DNA of 64,000 nucleotides from Bacillus sp. BP-3 (GTDB taxonomy: Bacteria > Bacillota > Bacilli > Bacillales > Bacillaceae_G), in the NCBI RefSeq assembly GCF_028401955.1, contig NZ_JAQOTJ010000006.1, positions 222,397 through 286,396 on the forward strand, read 5' to 3'. A program made the translations under genes and the position numbers. Of the stretch, positions 45,201-55,300 are shown piece by piece; the stretch's first letter is position 1; each line of letters begins with the position of its first letter. The notes below the pieces were generated by a model. It did not search any database, was not told the DNA's origin, and saw nothing but the letters and a program-made list of their open reading frames with translations.

Positions 45201-47495
45201 ACTGTAAAAATTGATCAATCAAAAATTAAATATAAGGAACCGTTCAAAATTGATATCAGGTCCGGAACAAAAACGTCTCCATTTGATGATCGAGTTGAAG
45301 AGAACAAAGATGATTTTTATTTGAAAAATGTTCGTCTTATATTAGCAGATGGAACGACTTTATATGATCCGAACTTTGTAAATCCAAATCAGGAGTTATC
45401 AGTTGGTGATGGAGATACATCAACGCCAGTATTTACGTTCGGATTCCAGGTTCCGGAAGACAAATTTATTTCGAATGCGTATTTATGGGATACAAAACAA
45501 ACGAAGGATGGAAGTCATCGAATTGCAGTGCAAGATGGTGTAAATAAAGAAGTCGCCTCGAATGTAAAAGTTGATAACACACCACCACAGATTTCTACTA
45601 CGGTGCAGAATGAAAAAAAATATAAAGGGAAAATTCCAATCGATGTAACAGTTAGGGATGATATAGCAGGAGTGAAAAATAAAAAAGTTATATTGGACGG
45701 TAAAGAGATTATAACTCCATACGAAACATCATCTGCACAATTAGTAGCAGGAAAGCATGAGCTACATGTGGAGGCGGAGGACCAAGTCGGAAATCGTCAA
45801 GAAAAGACAGTTATGTTTGAAACCTGGGCAGAAAATCCAACAGATCCTACTCCGATTGCACCTAAAGACGGAGAGGGAAATGTGAGTACGAGTCCGACAC
45901 TTGAAGCAAAAGTAACTGATCCAACAAATGATGCAATGAAGGCAACGTTTTATAAAGGGTATGCGTATAAGCCGAGTCAAACGGATCATATGAAAATTAC
46001 CGAAAATGCAATAGAGCAAGAACCACCACAAGCTTTTGTTGTAAATGGTGAGAAACGCTTTGACCAAGATCAGCTAAGTAAAGTTAGTAAAAAAGATGGG
46101 AAATATTATACAACGGAATCAACAGAGAAATTCCCATACCATCGCTTTGATGTAACAGTTGCTGCTGATGTGAGAAACGATGATACGGTAGAAGTAAAGT
46201 GGTTTGGTCATTCTCTAGAAGGAAGAAAAGTTACAATGTATGCTTGGAACTATACGACAAATAAGTGGACAGAACTTACATCGAAAATTGCTGGAGACAA
46301 GGATTTTGAATTAAAAGGTGCTGTATTAGCAAAAGAATATGTACAAAATCAAAAAGTAAGTGTAATCGTGCAAGACCAAATTCCAAGTTCACCAAATAAG
46401 TTTGATTATACATTTGTATGGATGTCTGATACACAGTATTATTCCGAAAGTTATCCACATATTTATAAAAGTCAGGTTGATTGGATTGCTGCGCAAAAAG
46501 ATCCATTAAATATTAATTATGTGTTCCATACAGGAGATCTTGTTGATAAGGCATATCAAGAATTTCAATGGCAGCGTGCAGATGAATATATGAAAGTACT
46601 TGAGAATGCGAAAGTACCGTATGGTGTGTTGGCTGGGAATCATGATGTAAATCATAAAGATGAGGACTATACAGCATACTCAAAATATTTTGGGGATTGG
46701 CGTTTTAAAGATAAGCCATTTTATGGTGAAAGTTATAAGAATAACCGTGGACACTATGATCTAATTTCAGCAAAAGGTAACGATTTTATTATGATGTATA
46801 TGGGATGGGGCGTTACAGATGAAGATATTCAATGGATGAAGGAAGTATTGAAGAAATATCCAAATCGAAAAGTAATTTTATCATTCCATGAATATTTACT
46901 TGTATCGGGCAATCGTAGTCCGATTGGCGATAAAATTTTTAATGAAGTAGTGAAACCGAATAAAAATGTGTTAGCTGTGTTGAGCGGACATTATCATGAT
47001 AGTGAAACATTGGTTGATGAAATTGATGATGATGGGGATGGAGTCACAGATCGTAAAGTATATCAAATGCTAGCGGACTATCAAGGTGGTCCAGAGGGCG
47101 GACAAGGTTATATGCGTCTTTTACAATTTGATACGGTTGCAAATAAAATGTATGTCAAAACGTATTCTCCATATTTAAATGAATATAATTTTTATAAACC
47201 AGAAGAGTATCCAGGAAAAGATGAATTTGTAGTAGACGTTGATTTAAAACCTGCAATAAAACAAGTTGCAACGGACTATGTAGAAGTAAACGTGTACACG
47301 AATGAAGTAATTGGTAAAGATGATTTTGTGGCAAATTGGCGTAATGCAAAAATGAAATTGGAGAATTTAAAGGAAAATACGACGTATTACTGGTATATAA
47401 AAGTCGAAGACCGGTATGGTGGACAAGTGACTTCACCAGTTTGGTCCTTTACAACAGGTAAAAAAGATAGGAGATGGAACGTGTTCCCAAGTTAG
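42249..47495 (+). CDS. Giant secreted lamin-tail-domain metallophosphoesterase
   Basis: 1748 residues with an N-terminal signal peptide (about 1-30, likely cut after VTFAEE). Three lamin-tail-type beta modules start near residues 35, 321 and 600, each with the pattern I-S/T-E-V or ITEL, then YEFIEIYNN or similar; modules 2 and 3 are close copies. Several beta-sandwich domains fill 740-1380. The calcineurin-like phosphoesterase domain (about 1385-1640) has WMSDTQYY, HTGDLVD, AGNHDV, SFHEY and SGHYHDS, a full dimetal set. An FN3-like end follows. There is no LPXTG or S-layer domain, so it is released or held non-covalently. It probably cleaves extracellular phosphodiesters or nucleotides. Substrate unknown. 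Single-gene unit. Confidence 0.85.
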   Translation: MFKKAIRSAVVATFLLQTLAGSGYVTFAEEKEQNQQALISEVHYTDDLRYIELYNSSAKVMDMKNVQLKVNGKVLKFQDEDEKQSVQPKETKLILFGNKTVNEINERYKTEVKEDQVLFATDDLSDEQIRIEVTNEKNKTVDVIETRKENKDISIHSFWNETKKEIKNEIPSPGTYTTFQSHEKEKASTKSTRKEAVQPNPKQLEPAQKEKTLQETAHVPKVKINAHEDLPIEIQLASTYDEAKVNLVYRSASGLLVKKMKMNKGENNLYSTVVQKSDIWSDTFTYWFEIEQGGKVITFPEKEQYVSTVQHQVEDYTKNKTVMITELMPDTINVNGKDGYEFIEIYNNLSEAIQLKDYKLIYKYSETGSEDWNFTENATIPSKGTRVLWIKNEGNAGLLKQDFIQAYGGNITEEQVLQIESDGMSNSAGRTIQLADQYGTVLSSATYEKSNVKVGQSVAYAYKPESVEMQKVGLFEKGTPGVQIPFQVPLEPVKQSDQAGVTIEHTASLTHTEAEDLTITATIKGGENVAVLYTQDGKLTHKKLQMNKEGNSDIYKVTIPKKELWGNTLFYKIVVQGNQETIEKSYETKVEHRKIDPQSVPPFLITEVTPDTTNVGKADGYEFIEVYNNSEQDLNFKDYTIRYRYPSEGPEGDLIWGSTPDDVVIPSGQSLVFWIINGENNEKNVADFNKQFEVNLVENKNIVRVYSNGMANGSARGIVVATKTGKEIAASYYNDQANQADVKANKGILYRYPQDGSQIMQKISSAEHNASPGTVFEGQVPAERVALKADTIPPTISHEPAEGLISEFQDHKLNFSVLDNEQVKSVKLYYKTNPNAEYKVENLVENHIDKKYHYTIYSPELIGKEKITYYLEASDGLHVVKSDMYSVQIAGEKDKGPLRLNVKDDEVVANQVLLKGTSSSAQSEQLSLLVDGKKVETNTYRALEKPAYFAFDVKQTDLYFKNAVTIGNEVLRVFDDTYSDYVTLTVKIDQSKIKYKEPFKIDIRSGTKTSPFDDRVEENKDDFYLKNVRLILADGTTLYDPNFVNPNQELSVGDGDTSTPVFTFGFQVPEDKFISNAYLWDTKQTKDGSHRIAVQDGVNKEVASNVKVDNTPPQISTTVQNEKKYKGKIPIDVTVRDDIAGVKNKKVILDGKEIITPYETSSAQLVAGKHELHVEAEDQVGNRQEKTVMFETWAENPTDPTPIAPKDGEGNVSTSPTLEAKVTDPTNDAMKATFYKGYAYKPSQTDHMKITENAIEQEPPQAFVVNGEKRFDQDQLSKVSKKDGKYYTTESTEKFPYHRFDVTVAADVRNDDTVEVKWFGHSLEGRKVTMYAWNYTTNKWTELTSKIAGDKDFELKGAVLAKEYVQNQKVSVIVQDQIPSSPNKFDYTFVWMSDTQYYSESYPHIYKSQVDWIAAQKDPLNINYVFHTGDLVDKAYQEFQWQRADEYMKVLENAKVPYGVLAGNHDVNHKDEDYTAYSKYFGDWRFKDKPFYGESYKNNRGHYDLISAKGNDFIMMYMGWGVTDEDIQWMKEVLKKYPNRKVILSFHEYLLVSGNRSPIGDKIFNEVVKPNKNVLAVLSGHYHDSETLVDEIDDDGDGVTDRKVYQMLADYQGGPEGGQGYMRLLQFDTVANKMYVKTYSPYLNEYNFYKPEEYPGKDEFVVDVDLKPAIKQVATDYVEVNVYTNEVIGKDDFVANWRNAKMKLENLKENTTYYWYIKVEDRYGGQVTSPVWSFTTGKKDRRWNVFPS

Positions 47496-47511
47496 GGAAC
47501 ACGTTTTTCTT
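47478..47511. terminator. Bidirectional terminator
   Basis: AACGTGTTCCC pairs with GGGAACACGTT and ends in a T-run. It overlaps the last codons of the phosphoesterase gene and also ends the convergent 74-residue gene. Confidence 0.88.
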
Positions 47512-47734
47512 AATCGTAAAAAATTTTTGTGCCATGAGTCCAACTAGCTTCGTTTTTTTGTAAACCACCACGTGCCTCAATTTCTTTTACAACTTCTTTA
47601 TAAATGGTTTGTCCTTCTACGTTTAAGTAGGGCATCATTTGTTGTAAGGAATGATGAAAATAAGCGAGTTCTTCTTGATTCCATTGATCTTTTGGAGTCA
47701 TTGATAACTCTGTCATATCACGTCCAACATACAT
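47510..47734 (-). CDS. Small conserved hypothetical protein
   Basis: 74 residues; GGAGGTG precedes the ATG. Acidic, helical, with no membrane segment: ELAYFHHSLQQMMPYLNVEG then VVKEIEARGGLQKNEASW. I do not recognise the family. It lies divergent from sspE across a 135-bp gap. Confidence 0.65.
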   Translation of the reverse strand: MYVGRDMTELSMTPKDQWNQEELAYFHHSLQQMMPYLNVEGQTIYKEVVKEIEARGGLQKNEASWTHGTKIFYD

Positions 47735-47869
47735 CGTGTAGCACCTCCATCATCATTAGTTTGAATGAACGTTTTTGTCTGTATACGTAAAAAATATTTT
47801 TCTTTTTGTCTTTTTAACGGATATGTTCAGGTAAGGATGGTTACATTATTTGTTGTGGAGGTGAGAAAG

Positions 47870-48130
47870 ATGAACAAAAAACAACACAATTTAGGTAAAA
47901 CAACTTCTGGTGCTAGCATTCAAAGCGCAGGTTTTGGAACAGAATTTGCTTCTGAAACAAATGCACAAGAAGTAAGACAACAAAATGCACAAGCAGAAGC
48001 TAAAAAATCACAAGCTTCTAGCGCTAGCGCTCAAAGTGCAAGTGCTGGCTATGGTACAGAGTTTGCAACAGAAACAAATGTACAAGCAGTAAAACAACAA
48101 AACGCAAAATCAGCTGCAAAAAAATCTTAG
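47870..48130 (+). CDS. sspE: Gamma-type small acid-soluble spore protein
   Basis: 86 residues from the ATG at 47870 (GGAGGTGAG upstream); the frame is open earlier but without a start signal. Two repeats each hold a germination-protease site, FGTEFASET and YGTEFATET, embedded in Gln/Ala/Ser-rich sequence ([26 protein letters not shown]). It stores amino acids in the spore core and does not bind DNA. Forespore expression by sigma-G is expected. The order sspE-ygaB-ygaC matches other Bacillus. Confidence 0.95.
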   Translation: MNKKQHNLGKTTSGASIQSAGFGTEFASETNAQEVRQQNAQAEAKKSQASSASAQSASAGYGTEFATETNVQAVKQQNAKSAAKKS

Positions 48131-48148
48131 TACGAACGAATAACAAAG

Positions 48149-48186
48149 AAAAAACACTCCTCTAATATAGGGGGAGTGTTTTTTCT
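48149..48186 (+). terminator. Terminator of sspE
   Basis: AAAAAACACTCC pairs with GGAGTGTTTTTT, followed by CTTTTT. Confidence 0.88.
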
Positions 48187-48294
48187 TTTTATTTTTGTGA
48201 GCCGACATAACTTCTAATAAGTCAACAAATAAAGTCAAAGGAGACGGAACGGCTTTATTCGAAAATATGTAATAGGATTTTTAGGAGGGATAGA

Positions 48295-48555
48295 ATGAAA
48301 CTGTTTGATGAATTGGTTGAAGAGCAATTGCGGACGATGGATGAATTATTAAAGTTGCAAGTTCATTTAGAAAAATATCAACACCTTGAAATGAATCAGC
48401 AAGATGCGAAAGAACTCCATTTTATTCGTCAAGAAATTCAAAGAACAGAAAAGGCATTAAAAGGTTTACAGTTGAAATTTGAGCAACAAACAGCGGCGGT
48501 GATTCATTCTTTTGAAAATGAGAAGATGCTTTCGAACGAAGAGCCGATTTTATGA
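48295..48555 (+). CDS. ygaB: YgaB-like coiled-coil protein
   Basis: 86 residues, almost entirely one alpha-helical coiled coil (EEQLRTMDELLKLQVHLEKY, then FIRQEIQRTEKALKGLQLKF). TTAGGAGGG precedes the ATG. Function unknown; position and size match B. subtilis YgaB. Its last codons and stop lie inside its own terminator. Confidence 0.82.
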   Translation: MKLFDELVEEQLRTMDELLKLQVHLEKYQHLEMNQQDAKELHFIRQEIQRTEKALKGLQLKFEQQTAAVIHSFENEKMLSNEEPIL

Positions 48556-48572
48556 ATCGGCTCTTTTGTTTT
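48540..48572 (+). terminator. Terminator of ygaB
   Basis: AAGAGCCGATT pairs with AATCGGCTCTT over a 5-base loop that contains the stop codon region, then TTTG. Confidence 0.85.
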
Positions 48573-48706
48573 AAAATTTCGACAGAACCGTTATAATAAG
48601 AAGAAAAGTGAATTCGGCTCAATATGTTTGAAACAGAAGGAAAAAACAAACGGTATCACAGATAACAACTTTAGAAGAGCATTCACGGCGAAAGAAGGGA
48701 GAAAGT

Positions 48707-49237
48707 ATGGGGTTTCCCAAAGAAGGAGAAAAAATACAAATACATAGTTATAAACATAATGGCTCCATTCATAGAATGTGGGAAGAGACAACTGTTTTAA
48801 AAGGAACGCAAAGTTGTGTTATTGGGGCAAATGATCGCACGGTCGTAACAGAAGCTGATGGACGAACGTGGATTACTCGTGAACCTGCTGTTTGTTATTT
48901 CCATTCAAATTATTGGTTTAATATTATCGGTATGTTAAGGCAGGAAGGTGTGTATTACTATTGTAATTTAAGTTCGCCATTTGCCTATGACCATGAAGCA
49001 TTAAAATATATTGACTATGATTTAGATATTAAAGTGTATCCTGATATGACGTATACATTGTTGGATGAAGATGAGTACGAAAAACATCGTGAGATTATGA
49101 ATTATCCAGCTGTCATTGACACGATTCTAAAACGAAATGTTGAATATTTAACGCAATGGATTCATCAACGAAAGGGTCCGTTTGCACCTGATTTTATTGA
49201 TATGTGGTATGAACGATATTTAATGTATAGAGATTAA
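48707..49237 (+). CDS. ygaC: Nucleoside tri-/diphosphatase, DUF402 family (YgaC)
   Basis: 176 residues; AAGGGAGAAAG precedes the ATG. The DUF402 fold shows [33 protein letters not shown] and a late WIHQRKGPF. Acidic residues in the second and third (Asp of [14 protein letters not shown]) are the expected metal ligands. Characterised homologues hydrolyse nucleoside tri- and diphosphates with divalent cations. It is a single-gene unit with its own terminator. Confidence 0.9.
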   Translation: MGFPKEGEKIQIHSYKHNGSIHRMWEETTVLKGTQSCVIGANDRTVVTEADGRTWITREPAVCYFHSNYWFNIIGMLRQEGVYYYCNLSSPFAYDHEALKYIDYDLDIKVYPDMTYTLLDEDEYEKHREIMNYPAVIDTILKRNVEYLTQWIHQRKGPFAPDFIDMWYERYLMYRD

Positions 49238-49238
49238 A

Positions 49239-49270
49239 GAAAAACCTGCTAGGGCATCCAGCAGGTTTTG
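49239..49270 (+). terminator. Terminator of ygaC
   Basis: AAAACCTGCT pairs with AGCAGGTTTT, then GTCCTTTT; the stem resembles that of the terminator at 52255. Confidence 0.75.
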
Positions 49271-49297
49271 TCCTTTTAACATGATGGGGGGAGTGGC

Positions 49298-51055
49298 ATG
49301 AAAGGAATAAAACGGTATCTACAATTTGTAAAACCGTATCGGTGGCTCATTACAATCACTATTGTTATAGGTCTTATTAAATTTGGGATTCCGCTTATTA
49401 TGCCGTGGCTATTAAAGTATATTATTGATGATATTATTCAAGGCGGAAGTTCACTAGAACAGAAAACATCTCAATTATTTGTGGCCATTGGGATTGCATT
49501 GTTTATTTTTGCAGTATTACGTCCTCCAATTGAATATTATCGTCAATACTTTGCGCAGCGTATTGGAAATGCAGTGTTGTATGATTTGAGAAAACATATT
49601 TTTGCGCACTTACAAAAATTAAGCTTACGGTATTACTCTAATACAAAGACAGGTGAAATTATTTCTCGTGTTATCAATGATGTTGAGCAGACGAAGGACT
49701 TCGTTATTACTGGCTTAATGAATGTGTGGCTTGATACAGCAACGGTTTTTATTGCAATTGCGGTTATGTTTTCGATGAATCTGAAATTAACGCTTGTTTC
49801 TTTACTCGTACTTCCTGTTTATATAGTTGCAGTCAAATATTTTTTCAGTCGTCTTCGAACATTAACGCGCGAGCGTTCGCAAGCACTAGCAACGATGCAA
49901 GGATATTTACATGAGCGTATTCAAGGTATGCAAGTGACGCGGAGTTTTGCATTAGAGGAATATGAAAAAGAGCAATTTCAAGGGAAGAACAGCGAATTTT
50001 TAACGAAGGCATTATCACATACAAGCTGGACAGCAAGGACATTTTCTACTGTAAACACATTAACGGATCTTGGACCTTTACTCGTAATTGCTTTTTCTGC
50101 TTATGAAGTTATTCATGGATCGTTAACACTTGGCACAATGGTCGCTTTTGTTGGATATATGGATAGTTTATATAGTCCGCTTCGCCGCCTTGTGAACTCT
50201 TCGACAACACTTACACAAGCTTTCGCTTCCATGGACCGTGTTTTTGAATTACTAGATGAAGAGTACGATATTGTAGATCGTCCAAATGCGATTACAAAGA
50301 AGTCGCTTCGAGGTGAAGTTATATTTGAAAATGTTTCATTTCGCTATAATGACCATGAACAAGATGTGCTCCGAAATATTTCTTTATCTATTTCACCGGG
50401 TGAAAAAGTGGCACTTGTCGGTTTAAGCGGGGGTGGGAAGTCTTCGCTTGCCAGTTTAATTCCTCGCTTTTATGACGTTTCTAGCGGAGCGATTTGTTTA
50501 GATGAAATTGATGTTAGAAATTATAATGTGCGGAATTTACGCAGTCATATTGGTCTTGTTTTGCAAGACAACATTTTATTTAGCGATACAGTTGGAGCTA
50601 ATATTTTATATGGAAGACCCGAGGCAACAGAAGAAGAGATGGTAGAAGCAGCTAAAGCTGCACATATTCATGATTTTATTATGAGGTTGCCTGATAGATA
50701 TGAAACGGTGGTCGGGGAAAGAGGTGTGAAATTGTCTGGTGGGCAGAGACAACGCATCGCAATTGCGCGTGTATTTTTAAAAAACCCGTCGTTGCTCATT
50801 TTAGATGAAGCTACATCTGCACTGGATTTAGAAAATGAACGCTATATTCAAGAAGCGCTGCAAACGTTAGCTGCTGATCGAACTACAATTATTATTGCGC
50901 ATCGATTATCGACAATTACACACGTAGATACAATCATTTACTTAGAAGATGGTGAAATAAAAGAAAAGGGTTCGCATCAGCAATTAATGCAAAAGCGCGG
51001 TTATTATTATAATTTATATCAAATTCAACATATAAAAGAAACGACCCCTTCGTAA
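49298..51055 (+). CDS. ygaD: ABC exporter, fused membrane and ATPase domains (YgaD)
   Basis: 585 residues, a half-transporter expected to work as a dimer. Six membrane segments (about 15-320) include the exporter coupling segment SNTKTGEIISRVINDVEQ. The ATPase domain (about 340-575) has Walker A GLSGGGKSS, Q-loop LVLQDNILF, signature LSGGQRQR, Walker B LLILDEATSALD and the switch His in IIAHRLST. Exports an unknown lipid, drug or peptide. GGGGGGAGTGG precedes the ATG. The terminator after it is shared with ygaE. Confidence 0.92.
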   Translation: MKGIKRYLQFVKPYRWLITITIVIGLIKFGIPLIMPWLLKYIIDDIIQGGSSLEQKTSQLFVAIGIALFIFAVLRPPIEYYRQYFAQRIGNAVLYDLRKHIFAHLQKLSLRYYSNTKTGEIISRVINDVEQTKDFVITGLMNVWLDTATVFIAIAVMFSMNLKLTLVSLLVLPVYIVAVKYFFSRLRTLTRERSQALATMQGYLHERIQGMQVTRSFALEEYEKEQFQGKNSEFLTKALSHTSWTARTFSTVNTLTDLGPLLVIAFSAYEVIHGSLTLGTMVAFVGYMDSLYSPLRRLVNSSTTLTQAFASMDRVFELLDEEYDIVDRPNAITKKSLRGEVIFENVSFRYNDHEQDVLRNISLSISPGEKVALVGLSGGGKSSLASLIPRFYDVSSGAICLDEIDVRNYNVRNLRSHIGLVLQDNILFSDTVGANILYGRPEATEEEMVEAAKAAHIHDFIMRLPDRYETVVGERGVKLSGGQRQRIAIARVFLKNPSLLILDEATSALDLENERYIQEALQTLAADRTTIIIAHRLSTITHVDTIIYLEDGEIKEKGSHQQLMQKRGYYYNLYQIQHIKETTPS

Positions 51056-51076
51056 TAGGAAAGGGTCGTTTTTTAT
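51038..51076. terminator. Bidirectional terminator between ygaD and ygaE
   Basis: AAACGACCC pairs with GGGTCGTTT across a 14-base loop with T-runs on both sides. Confidence 0.82.
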
Positions 51077-52161
51077 TCATCTTCTCGTTTTTCATGAATT
51101 TGTAGTTCGTTCTCTGGGTTATGATACGTATAGAAACTGTCTACAAGTAAATCTAAATGTTCTACTTCCTCGCTATAATTAATAATAGCTGAAACGAGAG
51201 GAAACAGGTGAAGCCATATTCGATAGCTCTCTTCATCATCTTTATTTTGATAGTTCATAAATATATCAATTAGTTGTTGTTTCCCAATAGAAACTTCGTC
51301 AAGAATTTCAACAGATTGTTGTTTCTTTGCTTTCCCGATAAATTTGAGTAATACTTGCTCATGATAATGAGTTAATGAATCAAGCTCATTTTGAATCGAT
51401 TCTTGAAATGATTCTGGCATATATCGTAACTCGTTCTCTGTTCGATGGAGCGCCTTTAATGTACTTAAAGCGCGGCTTGTTGTTGCTAACATTTGTCTAA
51501 ATAGGACTAGTTTACGAATTTTAGCAACTTGTACTTTTTTTGTATAACTTCTTTCTTCTTTATACAACAAATAGTAATGATTGAGACGAATCATTTTTTC
51601 TTTCATACGATCAATATCTGTTTTCAATGTTGTGAAATCAGATGCTTGCCTACTGCTCATTCGAATCCATTTTACAATTTCTTCTGTGTTATCTACGATT
51701 TTATGGTAGAGTTTTGTTTCGTATTTTGGCGGCATAAATACTAAGTTTACGAGAGATGCCGCAATAATTCCAACCATAATTGTTGCAAATCGTAATAGGG
51801 CAAAATCAAAGAAATTTGCTCCTTGATATTCCATAATCGCAATAACCGTTACGAGCGCAATAGAAATGGTATTTTCTAGATGTAGTTTTAAAGCAAGTGC
51901 AATAACTAATATGCACGTTAATCCAATAGTAAGAGGATTACTTCCAAAAGCAAACACAAAGACAATGGCAAAAATTGCTCCCATTACATTTGCTTGAATT
52001 TGTTCTAAAGCTGTTAAATATGAGCGGTACACAGAAGGTTGTACAGCAAAAATTGCTGAGATTCCCGCAAATACAGGGCTTGGTAATTCAAGCAGAACAC
52101 ATGTAAATAAAGCTAATGTAATGGCAATACCCGTTTTTAAAACGCGAGCACCAAGTTTCAT
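51073..52161 (-). CDS. ygaE: Aromatic acid exporter family membrane protein (YgaE)
   Basis: 362 residues. Six hydrophobic segments in the first 150 residues, e.g. GIAITLALFTCVLLELPSP then AVQPSVYRSYLTALEQIQAN, the mark of the FUSC/ArAE exporter family, followed by a long helical cytoplasmic region (about 155-340). Family members export aromatic carboxylic acids or similar compounds. The place between ygaD and gsaB is conserved in Bacillus, although gltA is inserted here. The ribosome site is weak (AAGGA, 14 bases from the ATG). Confidence 0.86.
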   Translation of the reverse strand: MKLGARVLKTGIAITLALFTCVLLELPSPVFAGISAIFAVQPSVYRSYLTALEQIQANVMGAIFAIVFVFAFGSNPLTIGLTCILVIALALKLHLENTISIALVTVIAIMEYQGANFFDFALLRFATIMVGIIAASLVNLVFMPPKYETKLYHKIVDNTEEIVKWIRMSSRQASDFTTLKTDIDRMKEKMIRLNHYYLLYKEERSYTKKVQVAKIRKLVLFRQMLATTSRALSTLKALHRTENELRYMPESFQESIQNELDSLTHYHEQVLLKFIGKAKKQQSVEILDEVSIGKQQLIDIFMNYQNKDDEESYRIWLHLFPLVSAIINYSEEVEHLDLLVDSFYTYHNPENELQIHEKREDE

Positions 52162-52254
52162 ACTCTTTTTTATATCCTTTCTTCCTCGTCAGAATAAATG
52201 TACAATATGATACTATACATTCATTAACTTATGTTAGCAAGTAGTATTTTAATG

Positions 52255-52285
52255 AAAAAACCTGCTGAATTTCAGCAGGTTTTTT
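52255..52285 (-). terminator. Terminator of the glutamate synthase gene
   Basis: AAAAAACCTGCTGAA pairs with TTCAGCAGGTTTTTT, with almost no loop, 65 bases past the gltA stop. It also reads on the plus strand. Confidence 0.85.
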
Positions 52286-52349
52286 CGATTTGTTATAGAG
52301 TACTATGAGAATGAAAAGTCGTCAATAAGAAAGCTGTTAACCTTTCGCT

Positions 52350-55300
52350 TTACTCTGTTGAAACAGATGGATCGGCTTGCTCTTTTGTTGGAATTACTTC
52401 GTAGAAATGAGAATTTAGATTGGATAACAAAAGTGAGAGAAGAGCAACCTCTTTGTATTGTTCATGCTCATTTAATATACGAAGGTAATCTAATAATAAC
52501 TCCTTCACATCAGATTCTCCTGTTTTGCTGAGTGGGCGAAGAGTAACATTCGCTCCTTTTGCAATTCGTCGTTTTAATGATTGTTCTGTTAATCCAAAAT
52601 CAGGATGATGACGTAAGTAGACAACTCCGCCCGTCATTCCAGCACAAATCCATGGGCCAGGGTCACCGAGGACGAGCGCGCGACCGTTTGTCATATATTC
52701 AAAAGCAAATCCTTTTATATTAGCATGAACACCAATATTTCCATGTTCTTCTTTCGGGATTGGTTTTGTCATTCTTCCGCCAATAATCATATCAGCTCCT
52801 GAGAGACGAATGCCTGCTCTAGCGTCAGCATTTCCTTGTACATATAATGCTCCTTTTTGTGCACCGTATCCGAATCCTTTTCCAACAGAACCGTTATAGT
52901 ATTTGCCATCTTTTCCTTTTGTTTTCGTAATATAAATACCACCGCCAAAAGCTGTTTTTCCAATACCGTCTTGTGCACCGCCGTTGACATGAATAAAGAG
53001 GTTCTCACTATTATAGGCGCCTAGTCCATTTCCAGGAACAGAACCGTTTGTATATTTTAATGTGATTGGATCTAATACACCATTTTCATACAGTTTACTG
53101 CGAATACGATAGCAAGATTCCATACCGCCCATCACACGTTGATCGACACCAACACGAATAAGTTCTTTAGATGTAATAGAATAATGAGCATTGCTGTATT
53201 CTTGAGGTGTTGCTGTTTGCAGGGCAGTGTATGTTACATCTTCTAATGTTTGTAATAAGTAATGTAAATTTAGTAAATGCTGGCCATGTGTTTGTTCTAA
53301 TAGATCAGAACGACCGACGATTTCTTGTAAGTTGCTATAACCAAGCTGCGCTGTTAATCGTTTTAGTTCTGTGCCAAAAGCTGTGAATAAATGTAACAAT
53401 CCTTCTACAGCACTTTCAAAATCTCGCGGCACGAAGCGGCGCAGGCCATGTTCTTTCGCTTGTGCTTCAGATTCAATTTGCGTTGCAATCCCGACATGAC
53501 AAGTATCTAAATGACAGCCGCGGCATGTTGTACAACCAATCGCAATCATAGACAGTGTTCCGAAGCCGATGCGGTTTGCGCCAAGTAGCATAATTTTTAA
53601 TGCATCTGCAGCACTGCGGATGCCGCCGTCAGCCCAAATTTCTACACGATGCCTCATTCCTGCTTCTAACAAGGCGTTATGAGCAGCTTTTACACCAATT
53701 TCAACAGGAAGACCAACGTGTTGCAGGGCATGAATACGTGCAGCACCTGTCCCACCATCGAAACCACTAATATTAATAAAATCAGCACCAGCTTTGGCGA
53801 TGCCTACTGCAATGGTTCCGATATTAGGGACAACGGGAACTTTAACAGCTACTTTTGCGTGTTGGTTGGCAGTTTTAATTTCAGTAATAATTTGTGCTAA
53901 ATCTTCAATTGAATAAATGTCATGATTATTGGAAGGTGAGATTAAATCCGAACCAATTGTTGCATTTCGCGCTTCTGCAATTTTTGCCGTTACTTTTGAA
54001 CCTGGTAAATGTCCGCCTTCTCCTGGCTTTGCTCCTTGCCCAATTTTAATTTCAATTAAATTAGATGAATTCAGAAGCTCAGCGTTGACACCAAAACGCC
54101 CTGATGCGATCTGTTGCCCGCGTGTATGTGGATATTTACCAATCATATCTTTAATTTCGCCGCCTTCGCCGTTTAAACTAATCATATTTAATCGGTTAGC
54201 AGCCTCGGCGTAAGCACGGAAGGCAATTTCATTTTGTGAGCCAAATGACATCGAACTAATAATAAATGGGAGACTATGATTTTTTACTGCAATTGAAACT
54301 TTTTCAATGGGCGTTTTATCATCTGTTTCTTTTATTTTTATTAGGTGACGAATTGCCGTTGGATTTTTTGCTTCTAATTCATCCAGTTTTTCACGGTAGT
54401 CATCGTATGCATTTCCTTTTGCAATATCTCCAATCGCTTTCCAAATGCGCGGGAATAGATGAAACGTTTTTCGTATGTTTGTTTTTTCATTTGTATAATC
54501 GATTGCCCGGACTTTTGCATCTTCTGCTAGTGCTTGTAGCGAAAAATCCAACGCACCGGATCCAAGGAAATTTGTAATATCCAATAGTTGTGCAATTTCT
54601 TCGTGTAGACCTATGGAAGAGAAGAGGCGACCATAGCCGCGTAATTCATGAATTCCAAGTGTTGAAATCACTTTTTCAATGCCTTTATTCAATGCGTTAT
54701 ATAAATTGAGAAGAGACGTTTTTGTTCCATCGTTTACTGTTGCAAATGTAAGGTATGGATTGATAACATCTGCTCCTAAACCATATAAAGTTACAATGTC
54801 GTGCAGGGAACGAAGCGCCGCGGAACGTACGACAATTGCACAATCACGGCGGAGTTTATGCTTCACGAGCTCTTGATGGATTTTTGCTGTAAGTAAGTGC
54901 GGATCAATCCATAATTGGCCGTTTTGATGAGCTTTTGCATCATCAATGATAAGAAGCGATGTCCCTTTTTTTATTGCAAGTGCAGCTTCTGCTCCAAGGC
55001 GATTCAGTGCCGCACCTAAAGTTTCATCCTCTGTAAACGTTCCAGATAATTTATAAACAGTGCTGTGCAGAGCAAACATACGGATGAGTTGTTCATAAGA
55101 TACTGTGTCTAGCTGCCCGGCAGCTTGTTGTCCAGATGCTCCTTCTAAGACAACTGGGCTTGGGAGTTCTACAATAAATGGTTGTTCGTTTGATGCGTGC
55201 AGATTTGGCCTTTTCCCTACAATTGTACGTGTAGAAAAGTGCTCTACTTCTCGGTCGCGATCAATTGCAGGGTTTGTTACAACAGCAACGCTTTCCTTTA

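Noticed and set aside
52787-53008. Small frames on either strand inside glutamate synthase
   Set aside because: The gltA frame is intact with all motifs across its full length; these are shadows.
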